This document shows positions 1 through 5,557 of a stretch of DNA of 64,000 bases, piece after piece. This stretch comes from Eubacterium barkeri. GTDB lineage: Bacteria > Bacillota > Clostridia > Eubacteriales > Eubacteriaceae. Every line of letters begins with the position of its first letter. The stretch's first letter is position 1. The notes below the pieces were generated by a model. It had not been told where the DNA came from and did not search any database. It saw only the letters and a program-made list of their open reading frames with translations. The stretch lies in assembly GCF_900107125.1 (NCBI RefSeq), contig NZ_FNOU01000013.1:1-64000 (forward strand). The letters run 5' to 3'. The position numbers and the translations under genes are program-made.

Positions 1-49
1 GGATTCTTTTGCGCCTATCTCATTTTTTACTGCTTTTTTCAATTTTAAG

Positions 50-98
50 GAAAAAACAAAACCAGCGAACCGATGGTGTTGTTTCGGTTAGCTGGTTT
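50..98 (-). terminator. Intrinsic terminator reading leftward
   Basis: AACCAGC (60-66) pairs with GCTGGTT (91-97), and an inner AACCGA/TCGGTT extends the stem. The A-run at 51-56 is a T-run on the minus strand. It lies beyond the 3' end of the left tRNA-Trp half, so it was probably the original terminator of the tRNA-Trp transcript before the element inserted. Confidence 0.7.
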
Positions 99-109
99 GT
101 CTACGCTCT

Positions 110-132
110 GAGACCTACAAACTGTAGGTCTC
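110..132. other. Perfect 9-bp hairpin beside the left attachment site
   Basis: GAGACCTAC and GTAGGTCTC form a perfect stem with a 5-nt loop, 12 bp outside the left attachment repeat. There is no T-run on either strand, so it is not a convincing terminator alone. It may be a processing or stabilising structure of the old tRNA-Trp 3' trailer. Confidence 0.5.
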
Positions 133-143
133 ATGTAGTCTTA

Positions 144-189
144 ATGGCAGGGGCACCAGGATTTGAACCCGGGGCACGTGGTTTTGGAG
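144..189. repeat. Left attachment site (tRNA-Trp 3'-half copy)
   Basis: This copy matches 11965-12010 base for base over 46 bp, then diverges at both edges. It holds the acceptor, T-arm and anticodon part of tRNA-Trp including CCA, but the 5' half is missing, so it is not a tRNA gene. It is the distal product of site-specific integration. Confidence 0.88.
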
Positions 190-252
190 GAATCTTTTCA
201 ATGGCAAAGAAATCTTTTTTTTATGCTATTTATTAAGGATTCTTTAAAGAAA

Positions 253-276
253 TGACCTATATTTTGACCTATATTT
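253..276 (+). repeat. Tandem 12-bp repeats, candidate integrase arm sites (left)
   Basis: TGACCTATATTT occurs twice in tandem (253-264, 265-276). The same 12-mer occurs twice at 11823-11845 near the other end, in the same orientation. Paired direct repeats just inside both ends are the usual layout of arm-type binding sites of tyrosine integrases. Binding itself is inferred. Confidence 0.6.
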
Positions 277-306
277 TATGGCTTGATTTTGCATAAAATA
301 AGCAAT

Positions 307-885
307 CTAGTTACATTCCTGTTGGACTTCATATTCTTTCACACGCCTATAAAATGTATTGGGCTTAAGGCCCAGTTCTTCCATGGCGTTCCGTGCCGTG
401 ATATTCCCATCTTTCCAGTTCTTATATACTGTCTTGAATTGTTCCTGGTCTATGGCTATGGGCTGTCTACCTTTATATTTGCCCTCAGCTTTAGCAATGG
501 CAATTCCTTCACGCTGCCGTTCAAGCATACATTCCCGTTCAAATTGGGCCAGCCCGGCAAAGATGGTCAGCATTAATCGTCCTTGTGGTGTTGTGGTATC
601 AATGTTTTCTTTCTGACTGATAAACTGAACACCCTTGGAGGATAGCTCATCCACGATATTCAGAAGGTCCTTAGTGCTCCTTGCAAGTCTGGAATAGGAC
701 TCCACTACTACAGTATCACCTTCACGCACATAGTTAAGCATAGCCTTTAACTGTGGTCGGTTGGTATCCTTCCCGGATAGCTTTTCGATGAACACCTTGG
801 ATGCGTCCAGCTGTTCCATAATGACTTCCTGCCGTGTCTCGTTCTGTTCTTCGGTACTGACCCTTATATACCCAATGCGTTCCAT
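307..885 (-). CDS. Small serine recombinase (resolvase/invertase family)
   Basis: A 192-aa site-specific recombinase of the Tn3-resolvase/DNA-invertase type. The N-terminus has MERIGYIRVSTEEQ with the nucleophile serine in YIRVST. The catalytic domain continues with LSGKDTNRPQL, ESYSRLARS and GLAQFERE, and residues from about 145 to the end form a short HTH that binds DNA (ARNAMEELGLKPNTFYRR). The start was placed at 885 because GGAGGG stands 7 nt upstream on the minus strand; an in-frame ATG at 900 lacks such a site. A consensus promoter lies at 916-944. It sits at the left end of the element, far from the tyrosine integrase. It may resolve dimers or invert a local segment; no pair of res-like sites was recognised with confidence. 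Confidence 0.9.
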   Translation of the reverse strand: MERIGYIRVSTEEQNETRQEVIMEQLDASKVFIEKLSGKDTNRPQLKAMLNYVREGDTVVVESYSRLARSTKDLLNIVDELSSKGVQFISQKENIDTTTPQGRLMLTIFAGLAQFERECMLERQREGIAIAKAEGKYKGRQPIAIDQEQFKTVYKNWKDGNITARNAMEELGLKPNTFYRRVKEYEVQQECN

Positions 886-915
886 TGTGATTCCCTCCAT
901 TTATTTGTTGGATTC

Positions 916-944
916 AGTCTAGCACGATTTCTAAAGTGTGTCAA
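916..944 (-). promoter_or_regulatory. Promoter of the serine recombinase
   Basis: On the minus strand TTGACA (944-939), a 17-nt spacer and TAGACT (921-916) precede the recombinase start at 885. A 14-bp perfect palindrome ATGAAATGTTTCAT lies just upstream at 960-973 and could be an operator or part of a recombination site. Confidence 0.7.
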
Positions 945-1431
945 TAAGATGTGTTTTACATGAAATGTTTCATAATTTGTTTTATGATTTGTATGACACA
1001 TAAATATGGCCTTTTTCAATATGTCGTTAGAGCATGCCCTATTGAAATACCGCTTTGTAGGTAGTTGATAGGGAATTGTTCTGATTGCGTATTTCATTTT
1101 ATCAAGATATCGTAGAGGGTGGGGGTGGTTTACTAAAAATCTTTAAGCATCGTTCGTCATAAAGGCCCACAGGTACCCTTGATTGAGTATGACCTTCTGG
1201 AATAGGGGGATATTAACTAAATGAGAACTCAATAATGAGTTTTGATATATAAACGCTTCAAATAAAAAAACAGGGCAAAAAATATGCCCCGTAAGTCATA
1301 AAAACGTATGAAATTGGCGATTAGAGCCATTTTATTTTCTTTACCCATATGTAATGACCTGTGGATTTTAAAAGTGGCTAATATATACCTGTACATTGAA
1401 TTTTCTACATTGCTTTGTAGAATATCCATGA
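945..1431. other. Non-coding stretch with palindromes
   Basis: No convincing gene was found. It contains the ATGAAATGTTTCAT palindrome (960-973), a minus-strand terminator (1262-1294) and an inverted repeat CTACA...TGTAG (1405-1420) just ahead of the next promoter. One 66-codon minus-strand frame runs straight through the terminator stem and has no ribosome binding site at its first start. Confidence 0.5.
1262..1294 (-). terminator. Intrinsic terminator, minus strand
   Basis: GGGCA and TGCCC form the stem (1273-1291 region) and the A-run on the plus strand at 1265-1271 gives a T-run on the minus strand. It would end a short minus-strand transcript starting around 1400. No gene for that transcript is recognised with confidence, so a small RNA is possible. 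Confidence 0.55.
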
Positions 1432-1437
1432 TATAAT
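1432..1437 (+). promoter_or_regulatory. Extended -10 promoter of a small membrane-protein gene
   Basis: TGATATAAT is an extended -10 element (TATAAT at 1432-1437). TTGCTT at 1410-1415 is a weak -35 at 16 nt. The same TGATATAAT string drives the holin-like toxin at 7035-7040 on the other strand. A 60-nt GC-rich structured leader follows. Confidence 0.55.
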
Positions 1438-1503
1438 GCCATTACAGGCGTGCTACGTCTGGCCTACTGGTTGCGGTATGTGGTGCCCCTAGAAAGGGGT
1501 TCT

Positions 1504-1659
1504 ATGCTGATAAGGATTATTCTTTTTCTGGTTGGATATCTCGTATTTGTGGGACTTGTTTTATACTGGTTCCATGCGGCAACGCTTAAACGAAAATATG
1601 ATGAATCAATTTGGGAAAAGATAATGAAAGAATTGACGCAAAGAAAAAACCGCAAATAA
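1504..1659 (+). CDS. 51-aa single-pass membrane peptide, possible type I toxin
   Basis: The peptide begins MLIRIILFLVGYLVFVGLVL, one hydrophobic helix of about 20 residues, followed by a basic tail ending TQRKNRK. The start at 1504 has AAAGGGG a few bases upstream; a longer frame from 1450 would translate the structured leader and is less likely. The gene has its own extended -10 promoter, a folded 5' leader and a hairpin terminator overlapping its stop codon. This is the usual architecture of type I toxin genes, but I do not recognise a family. Alternative: a harmless phage membrane peptide such as a superinfection-exclusion protein. Seen: helix, RBS, promoter, terminator. Inferred: toxin role. 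Confidence 0.5.
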   Translation: MLIRIILFLVGYLVFVGLVLYWFHAATLKRKYDESIWEKIMKELTQRKNRK

Positions 1660-1682
1660 CCCTAGTAAAGTGATTGCGGTTT
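1647..1682. terminator. Bidirectional hairpin terminator
   Basis: AAACCGCAA (1647-1655) and TTGCGGTTT (1674-1682) form a perfect 9-bp stem overlapping the stop codon of the small membrane peptide. An A-run on the left (1644-1649) gives a T-run for minus-strand transcripts; the plus side has only TTT. Shared terminators of this kind are common between type I toxins and their antisense RNAs. Confidence 0.6.
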
Positions 1683-1779
1683 AATCATAAGCTTGGGCAC
1701 CGTGACCGTGGCCAGTAGTGCGCCTGTTTGTATGTTTATTATAGCACCAATTGATGGAATGTCAAATGGGGTGTGTCAA

Positions 1780-1866
1780 AATCCAGATGTCGGTTTAACC
1801 AACCTCCGAAAATTAAACAACGCCGGTGAGAAATTCATCACTGAATCCGGCGTCTACAAGCTAGTG
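1780..1866 (+). pseudogene. Fragment of a BRO-type phage antirepressor
   Basis: The translated frame gives NPDVGLTNLRKL then NNAGEKFITESGVYKLV, which matches the core of the BRO-N domain (the ITESGVYKLV-like motif) of phage antirepressors. There is no start codon or RBS in front, and the reading runs out into the 3' end of the minus-strand gene at 1884. Only about 29 codons of a domain that normally takes about 100 residues remain. It is a remnant with no expected function. Confidence 0.5.
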
Positions 1867-1883
1867 AATTATTTCAGTAATTT

Positions 1884-2306
1884 CTATGTGGTCCGCATAT
1901 TCACCGACTGTGTTAATGCTCTTTCTATCGTCCAGTCCTTTTTAATTCTAGCCCAAAGCGTCCCAGGTTTAATCTTTAGCATTTCTGCCCATTCTGTAAT
2001 ACAATGTGTTTCACCATCATAAGAGATTAGGTGATTGCTGGATTTGTGCCGTTGTTGTTCGGATAGTGTAATCCATTTACAATTATCTGGGGAGTAATCC
2101 ATATCCCGATTAATCCGTTCAATCGTTAAATTGTCTGAATATCCATGAGTTAATGCCCAGTTGTAGAATGTTATATAATCGTCCCATTCCTGGCAAACTT
2201 TTACTCCTTTTCCCCCATACCATTTATAATTCTGGTTTTTCGGATAGTTACACCGTTTTCGCATTCCACGCCATATTTCATACAATCGTGTTCCGTGTCG
2301 TTCTAT
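1884..2306 (-). CDS. Phage-type AP2-like / homing-endonuclease-like protein
   Basis: Recognisable as a common phage hypothetical: RLYEIWRGMRKRC, YKWYGGKGVKVC, EW-(x)8-NWALTHGY, IERINRDMDYSPDNCKW, and a C-terminal NUMOD-like part (ISYDGETHCITEWAEMLKI). The family is small (130-170 aa) and related to DNA-binding modules of homing endonucleases; no complete HNH or GIY-YIG catalytic set is visible. Start problem: a strong GGAGG lies 7 nt before an ATA codon at 2306-2304, giving 140 aa and the normal N-terminus ERHGTRLYEIW. The first canonical start is a TTG at 2285 without an RBS. Either ATA initiates or the gene lost its ATG by one substitution and is silenced. Confidence 0.6.
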   Translation of the reverse strand: MERHGTRLYEIWRGMRKRCNYPKNQNYKWYGGKGVKVCQEWDDYITFYNWALTHGYSDNLTIERINRDMDYSPDNCKWITLSEQQRHKSSNHLISYDGETHCITEWAEMLKIKPGTLWARIKKDWTIERALTQSVNMRTT

Positions 2307-2471
2307 ACGTCCACCTCCTAAAAATTATTGGTTTATATTGTGGTAACATCGGCCGAAAAATAAGCCAATCTATTTATTCCATCGAAATACTAAAACGAGA
2401 ATGACAAAGGGGGAGTCGAAATGACCACCCCCAATATTTATCCAGCCAAAAGATGTCCTCAATTTTGAGGA

Positions 2472-2771
2472 GATGAATCAAATGAATTACTTCCATTCTT
2501 CCACACTGATGGGGATGTCATCACCGTATCCAGCCGAAAGATTGCAGAGGATTTTGGGAAGAGGCATGCAGAAGTGCTTCGGGGTATTGATTATGTATTA
2601 GGAAACGACTCAACGCAAAATTGCGTTCAGTATTTCATCACATCTGAATACAGAGATTCGAGCGGGAAAAGAAACAAAGAATACCTCTGCACCCGTGACG
2701 GATTCACTTTATTGGCCATGGGGTTTAAAAAAACACTTCATCAATTGACACAAAGGGAAATACTTCTTTAA
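2472..2771 (+). pseudogene. Truncated Rha-family phage regulatory protein
   Basis: The frame gives NELLPFF, then DGDVITVSSRKIAEDFGKRH, AEVLRGIDYV, and KEYLCTRDGFTLLAMGF, the N-terminal Rha (pRha) domain of phage regulators. The normal continuation (a G-K-E-A-type helix) is replaced by unrelated residues that are the antisense of the next minus-strand gene. At the 5' end the only ATGs (2473, 2482) are out of frame with the domain, as if a few bases had been inserted. Both ends are therefore broken. It is one of several antirepressor relics in this element. Confidence 0.72.
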
Positions 2772-2922
2772 ATATTGCCATAAAATGATAATCTGGCATA
2801 ATTTCGTTACACTCGATATCTAAATATTGACCAATGCTGATATAATGCTCATCATTACTTAAACAGTCGGCCATTTCTTCAAGCGTTAAATCCATTGATT
2901 CTCTAAATTCTCTTAATTTCAT
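2725..2922 (-). CDS. Small HTH-like protein, 65 aa
   Basis: MKLREFRESMDLTLEEMADCLSNDE has the pattern of the first helices of a Cro/CI (XRE) helix-turn-helix: a short helix, a turn and a recognition-helix region. It is followed by a short C-terminal segment ending VSIDEVFF. AGAAGG lies at good spacing before the ATG at 2922. At 65 residues it is the size of a bare DNA-binding domain. Its 3' end overlaps the truncated Rha gene on the other strand (2725-2771), so its arrival probably destroyed that gene. Role inferred: repressor or antirepressor partner. An exact family is not recognised. Confidence 0.6.
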   Translation of the reverse strand: MKLREFRESMDLTLEEMADCLSNDEHYISIGQYLDIECNEIMPDYHFMAIFKEVFPFVSIDEVFF

Positions 2923-2953
2923 TAATTACCTTCTTTCATTCATTTTAATTACA

Positions 2954-3184
2954 GTAATCGTCAATAATGAACCCTGGTTTGTTGGGAGGGATGTGGCTGA
3001 GGCGTTGGGGTATGGAATAGGAAAAGCTCCAACTAATGCAGTAGCAAATCATGTTGATGAAGATGATAAGCTGAGTCATCAAATCAGTGACTCAGGTCAA
3101 AGGAGATCAATGACCATCATCAACGAATCTGGCTTATACTCACTCATCCTATCCAGCAAGCTTCTACAAATTCTTCATTTGTGA
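2954..3184 (+). pseudogene. Truncated BRO-N phage antirepressor
   Basis: The frame reads VIVNNEPWFVGRDVAEALGY, then KAPTNAVANHVDEDDKL and TIINESGLYSLILSSKL, the well-known BRO-N domain. It lacks a start codon and RBS and ends in a stop shortly after SSKL, where an intact protein would continue with about 150 further residues. It is a clear N-terminal fragment, followed within 60 bp by the minus-strand gene at 3239. I expect no function. Confidence 0.8.
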
Positions 3185-3238
3185 TGATTTAACAATATAC
3201 AGGACGATTAATACCCACGCTGAAATCATTCTTAACAT

Positions 3239-3487
3239 TTAGATTCCCTTCTGTCTGATGACGTTAATTTTCCTCAATGCTATTTTTTCTAAATCCCGAT
3301 GCTCCACCACGTTAACCTCGACAACATCACAGAAAGCCTTTATCACTTCCCGGTCCCCAGTTATCACACAGCATTTTGAAAAATCTTCAAAGTTAAAATA
3401 CAAATGGCCTGAATCATCCTTATAAACCTGGATGGTATCCCCGCTCTTGCTTTTGATTTTAAAAACAGTTGTTACAATTAATTTCAT
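3239..3487 (-). CDS. Hypothetical protein, 82 aa
   Basis: Not recognised. The start at 3487 follows GGAGG at good spacing (AAGGAGGAATGCTATT); an upstream in-frame start at 3523 has none. The sequence begins MKLIVTTVFKIKSKSGDTIQV and looks like a beta-rich fold with alternating hydrophobic strands (FKIKSKSGDTIQVYKDDSGHLYFNF) followed by a helical segment. There is no signal peptide or membrane segment. It lies in the regulatory part of the element, downstream of the AP2-like and sigma-like pair on the same strand, separated by about 190 bp that contain no obvious terminator. Possibly part of the same transcript. Confidence 0.6.
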   Translation of the reverse strand: MKLIVTTVFKIKSKSGDTIQVYKDDSGHLYFNFEDFSKCCVITGDREVIKAFCDVVEVNVVEHRDLEKIALRKINVIRQKGI

Positions 3488-3678
3488 AATAGCATTCCTC
3501 CTTAGTGTTGATATTTTTATCATTCTGTTGGATAGGGGAAAGTATTATAAAAGTAGTCGTTTAAATGTAGTGCAGAAATACCCGTTTTACCCGTCTAAGA
3601 CACGCATATAGCGATTTTTTTGTCTTAACAGGTACACATAGTAGGGTAGAGAAATAAAAATCGCTTAAAAACGCTTAT

Positions 3679-4245
3679 TTAAAATTCTAATAGCGGATTC
3701 CCTTCTGAATCAACTACCCCACAGGATGGAATTTCATGTTCCCATCGTTTTTCTTGTTTGAATTTTGTTTCCCAATAAATTTTACCTTTCCCTTTGTTGT
3801 ACTTATTTGTGAGATATGCAGCCAATGTACTGAGCATGGCTTCTGCCCTTTTGGGTGTTCTGTCATTGCCATCTTTTGGTAATTCATAGTGGAATAAATG
3901 GGGATGCACTTCTATAAATTGATTGCAAAGTTCTTTTTTTTGTTTATCGTTATACCATTCTGGGAAATTGTAGTATTTCTGGTTGATTCTCAAATGATAT
4001 TTTGAATAAAAGTCGCTCTGTACGCCGTTTAACAATATTCGATCTGGAATCACCTTCCCAGGATTTAGCCTTTTCCATTCTGATATTTTATAATCCATTG
4101 CCTGAGTACAAGCCTTTTGAGCTTCTTCTTCTGTTTTAAAATAACCTAATAGAATATAGAACCGTCTGCCCATAATCTGAGCTTCCCATTTCCCAATATC
4201 CTCTAAATATTCAATGGTTGTTTCGTTATCTATAATCACCTCCAT
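3679..4245 (-). CDS. AP2-like DNA-binding domain protein, 188 aa
   Basis: Residues about 11-50 (YLEDIGKWEAQIMGRRFYILLGYFKTEEEAQKAC, seen in parts) have the three-strand-plus-helix pattern of bacterial AP2 domains, with GKWEAQI, ILLGYF and TEEEAQKA at the expected spacing. The rest (NFPEWYNDKQKKEL, KRAEAMLSTLAAYLTNKYNKGKGKIYWE) is unassigned. The start codon lies inside the 3' end of the upstream gene (20-bp overlap), which implies translational coupling with the sigma-like protein. AP2 domains in phages occur in homing endonucleases and integrases; no nuclease motif is visible here. Likely a DNA-binding regulator or a degenerate mobile nuclease. Confidence 0.62.
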   Translation of the reverse strand: MEVIIDNETTIEYLEDIGKWEAQIMGRRFYILLGYFKTEEEAQKACTQAMDYKISEWKRLNPGKVIPDRILLNGVQSDFYSKYHLRINQKYYNFPEWYNDKQKKELCNQFIEVHPHLFHYELPKDGNDRTPKRAEAMLSTLAAYLTNKYNKGKGKIYWETKFKQEKRWEHEIPSCGVVDSEGNPLLEF

Positions 4246-4609
4246 AGTGTTTTATAATATGCCGACATCCACGATTTAAGCTTTTCTGGACAACACTTCT
4301 GCATTTTCCCAATAATTGTGCTGTATCTGCTTGATTAAATCCCTCCATTCGCTTAAGCAGGCATTCCCTTGTCACTGTCTTTATTTTAGGACTATACCTT
4401 ATAAAATCCTCTAAATCATCCAGCGTAAATAGTAGTCCATAATCTGGCTTCGTTCTGGCATATTCCCGAAGGGTGTAATAGTTTATGATTATCCGTTTTA
4501 AAATATCAACGTTGCATAAGTCCTTATCCGTGATTTCTACATTAATATGTTCGTCTGGTATCACCTTCCATCCATTACTCGTTTTTCTGAACACACTGCA
4601 AGTATTCAC
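4226..4609 (-). CDS. Sigma-70 region-4-like phage regulator, 127 aa
   Basis: The C-terminal third (CLLKRMEGFNQADTAQLLGK, then SVVQKSLNRGCRHIIKHY) has the helix-turn-helix pattern of sigma region 4, as in small phage late-gene regulators. The N-terminal part (EHINVEITDKDLCNVDILKR) is not assigned. A near-consensus promoter (TTGACT, 17 nt, TATAGT; 4649-4621) points at it and its predicted +1 falls only 4-6 nt before the GTG at 4609. No Shine-Dalgarno is visible, so the mRNA looks leaderless. It overlaps the AP2-like gene by 20 bp. Role inferred: transcription control within the element. Confidence 0.6.
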   Translation of the reverse strand: MNTCSVFRKTSNGWKVIPDEHINVEITDKDLCNVDILKRIIINYYTLREYARTKPDYGLLFTLDDLEDFIRYSPKIKTVTRECLLKRMEGFNQADTAQLLGKCRSVVQKSLNRGCRHIIKHYGGDYR

Positions 4610-4620
4610 ATATAATGTAA

Positions 4621-4649
4621 ACTATATCATAAAAACGTTAAAAAGTCAA
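4621..4649 (-). promoter_or_regulatory. Promoter giving a probable leaderless mRNA
   Basis: Minus strand: TTGACT (4649-4644), 17-nt spacer, TATAGT (4626-4621). The start codon of the sigma-like gene is at 4609, so the predicted transcription start nearly coincides with it. Confidence 0.72.
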
Positions 4650-4666
4650 GATGTTATGAAAATAAA

Positions 4667-4699
4667 TGAAAATATTACAAATAGATTGAAAATATTACA
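4667..4699 (+). repeat. Two 13-bp direct repeats upstream of the sigma-like gene, candidate operator
   Basis: TGAAAATATTACA occurs at 4667-4679 and 4687-4699, exactly 20 bp apart (about two helical turns), just upstream of the promoter at 4621-4649. The core AATATT is palindromic. Such phased repeats suit a dimeric regulator. The binder is unknown. Confidence 0.45.
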
Positions 4700-4728
4700 T
4701 AAAAGGGTTGATGGACTGGTAATGTGAG

Positions 4729-5040
4729 AGGAATATCAAAGGCGGCGTTTTGCCGACTTAGTTCAAACTAACCCGTCAAATCGACTGGGCAGGTCATCGA
4801 CTCTATAAAATAGCAAAACTGCCAAAACAACAGCTTTGGATAAATGGGGTAGCGATTCACGACTCCATAACGATTCGTTATGTTAGGTTAAAAAAGAGCA
4901 TGTCCATATTGATAATGAGGATGGGATAAACTATCCCGGCGTTTGATGAGGTCCCAAAACAGGATTTCATCGGCGGAAATTCCGCCGCCAAATTACTGGG
5001 AGATATCAAAACCCAATTTGGGGTTATGGTAGAGGAATAA
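4729..5040 (+). pseudogene. Decayed coding remnant(s), unidentified
   Basis: Between 4729 and 4929 three frames each carry short protein-like stretches (for example SKAAFCRLSSN and LYKIAKLPKQQLW) broken by stops, resembling a worn XRE-type regulator. From 4930 to the stop at 5038-5040 one frame is open for 36 codons, TIPAFDEVPKQDFIGGNSAA and onward to GVMVEE, with no start codon. It looks like the C-terminal end of a lost gene. I cannot assign a family. No start or RBS supports expression. Confidence 0.35.
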
Positions 5041-5170
5041 CAAAGTATTGACCTTCGAAAGTTTTCTGAAGTCCTTTAAACGGACATCTGGATAACGGAT
5101 CGTTATTGAGTTTAATCTTGGTTCAACCAATTTAGAAAACCCCCAGCAACCTTAAACAGGTCCCAGGGGC

Positions 5171-5199
5171 TTGAAAAAATAGCTATATCGTTGTATAAT
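5171..5199 (+). promoter_or_regulatory. Strong promoter of a small RNA
   Basis: TTGAAA (5171-5176), a 17-nt spacer and a perfect TATAAT (5194-5199). No ORF with an RBS follows within the next 90 nt, but a structured region and a terminator do. Confidence 0.75.
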
Positions 5200-5205
5200 G
5201 TGGGT

Positions 5206-5293
5206 AGAAAAGAGTGGCCCGCTTTCGGCGGTACTGCCTCTACAGATTTTTAATCAGCTACCCACTGACGGTCAAATCATAGGGGTAGCTTTT
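5206..5293 (+). ncRNA. Structured small RNA, related to the toxin-gene leader
   Basis: The predicted transcript starts about 7 nt after TATAAT and ends at GCTACCC...GGGGTAGC followed by TTTT (5257-5293). GTGGGTAG near its 5' end also pairs perfectly with CTACCCAC (5257-5264), so two alternative long-range stems compete for the same CTACCC strand. The 5' part carries AAGAGTGG, CGC and CTGCCTC in the same order as the 5' leader of the holin-like toxin mRNA at 6967-7034 on the other strand. No coding frame with an RBS is present. It could be an antitoxin RNA, a toxin leader that lost its gene, or an unrelated regulatory RNA. Seen: promoter, stems, terminator, similarity. Function is inferred. 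Confidence 0.55.
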
Positions 5294-5301
5294 AGTACCA
5301 T

Positions 5302-5357
5302 ATAAGTGTAAATGTTAGATGCAAACCAGCATCCGAACATTTACACTTATTTTTTAT
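5302..5357. terminator. Long perfect hairpin terminator
   Basis: ATAAGTGTAAATGTT (5302-5316) is exactly complementary to AACATTTACACTTAT (5336-5350), with an inner GATGC/GCATC, and is followed by TTTTTT. This 15-bp perfect stem can end transcription on the plus strand and insulates the IS110 gene from the small RNA. Confidence 0.75.
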
Positions 5358-5359
5358 TA

Positions 5360-5557
5360 TAATAAGGGGAGTAATTGGACTGGCGTGTAGCTTTTGGGAT
5401 CAAAACATCCGACATCAAAACAGTCATCCAACCCTTTATTATAAGCATTCGTTTAAGCAGGTTGAAACACATCAAGTGCTTTCGCGTAACGAGCTAAATT
5501 GAATTGTAATAAGTGTGGATGGAACAATTACACAATTCACAAGGAGGTGCACCGTTA
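5360..5557 (+). other. Non-coding IS110 left end, candidate bridge-RNA region
   Basis: About 200 bp of non-coding sequence separate the long hairpin terminator from the transposase start. IS110-group elements are known to encode their guide (bridge) RNA in this position, with loops matching target and donor. No stem set could be assigned by eye with certainty, so the call rests on position only. Confidence 0.4.

Noticed and set aside
145-189. Second tRNA-Trp gene at the left end
   Set aside because: Only the 3' half is present; it is the att copy made by integration.
9-236. 75-codon plus-strand frame at the left edge
   Set aside because: It runs through a terminator, a hairpin and the att repeat; there is no RBS and no protein-like composition.
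1229-1429. 66-codon minus-strand frame
   Set aside because: It crosses the terminator stem at 1262-1294 and its first start has no RBS. A shorter hydrophobic peptide from the ATG near 1350 is conceivable but not supported.
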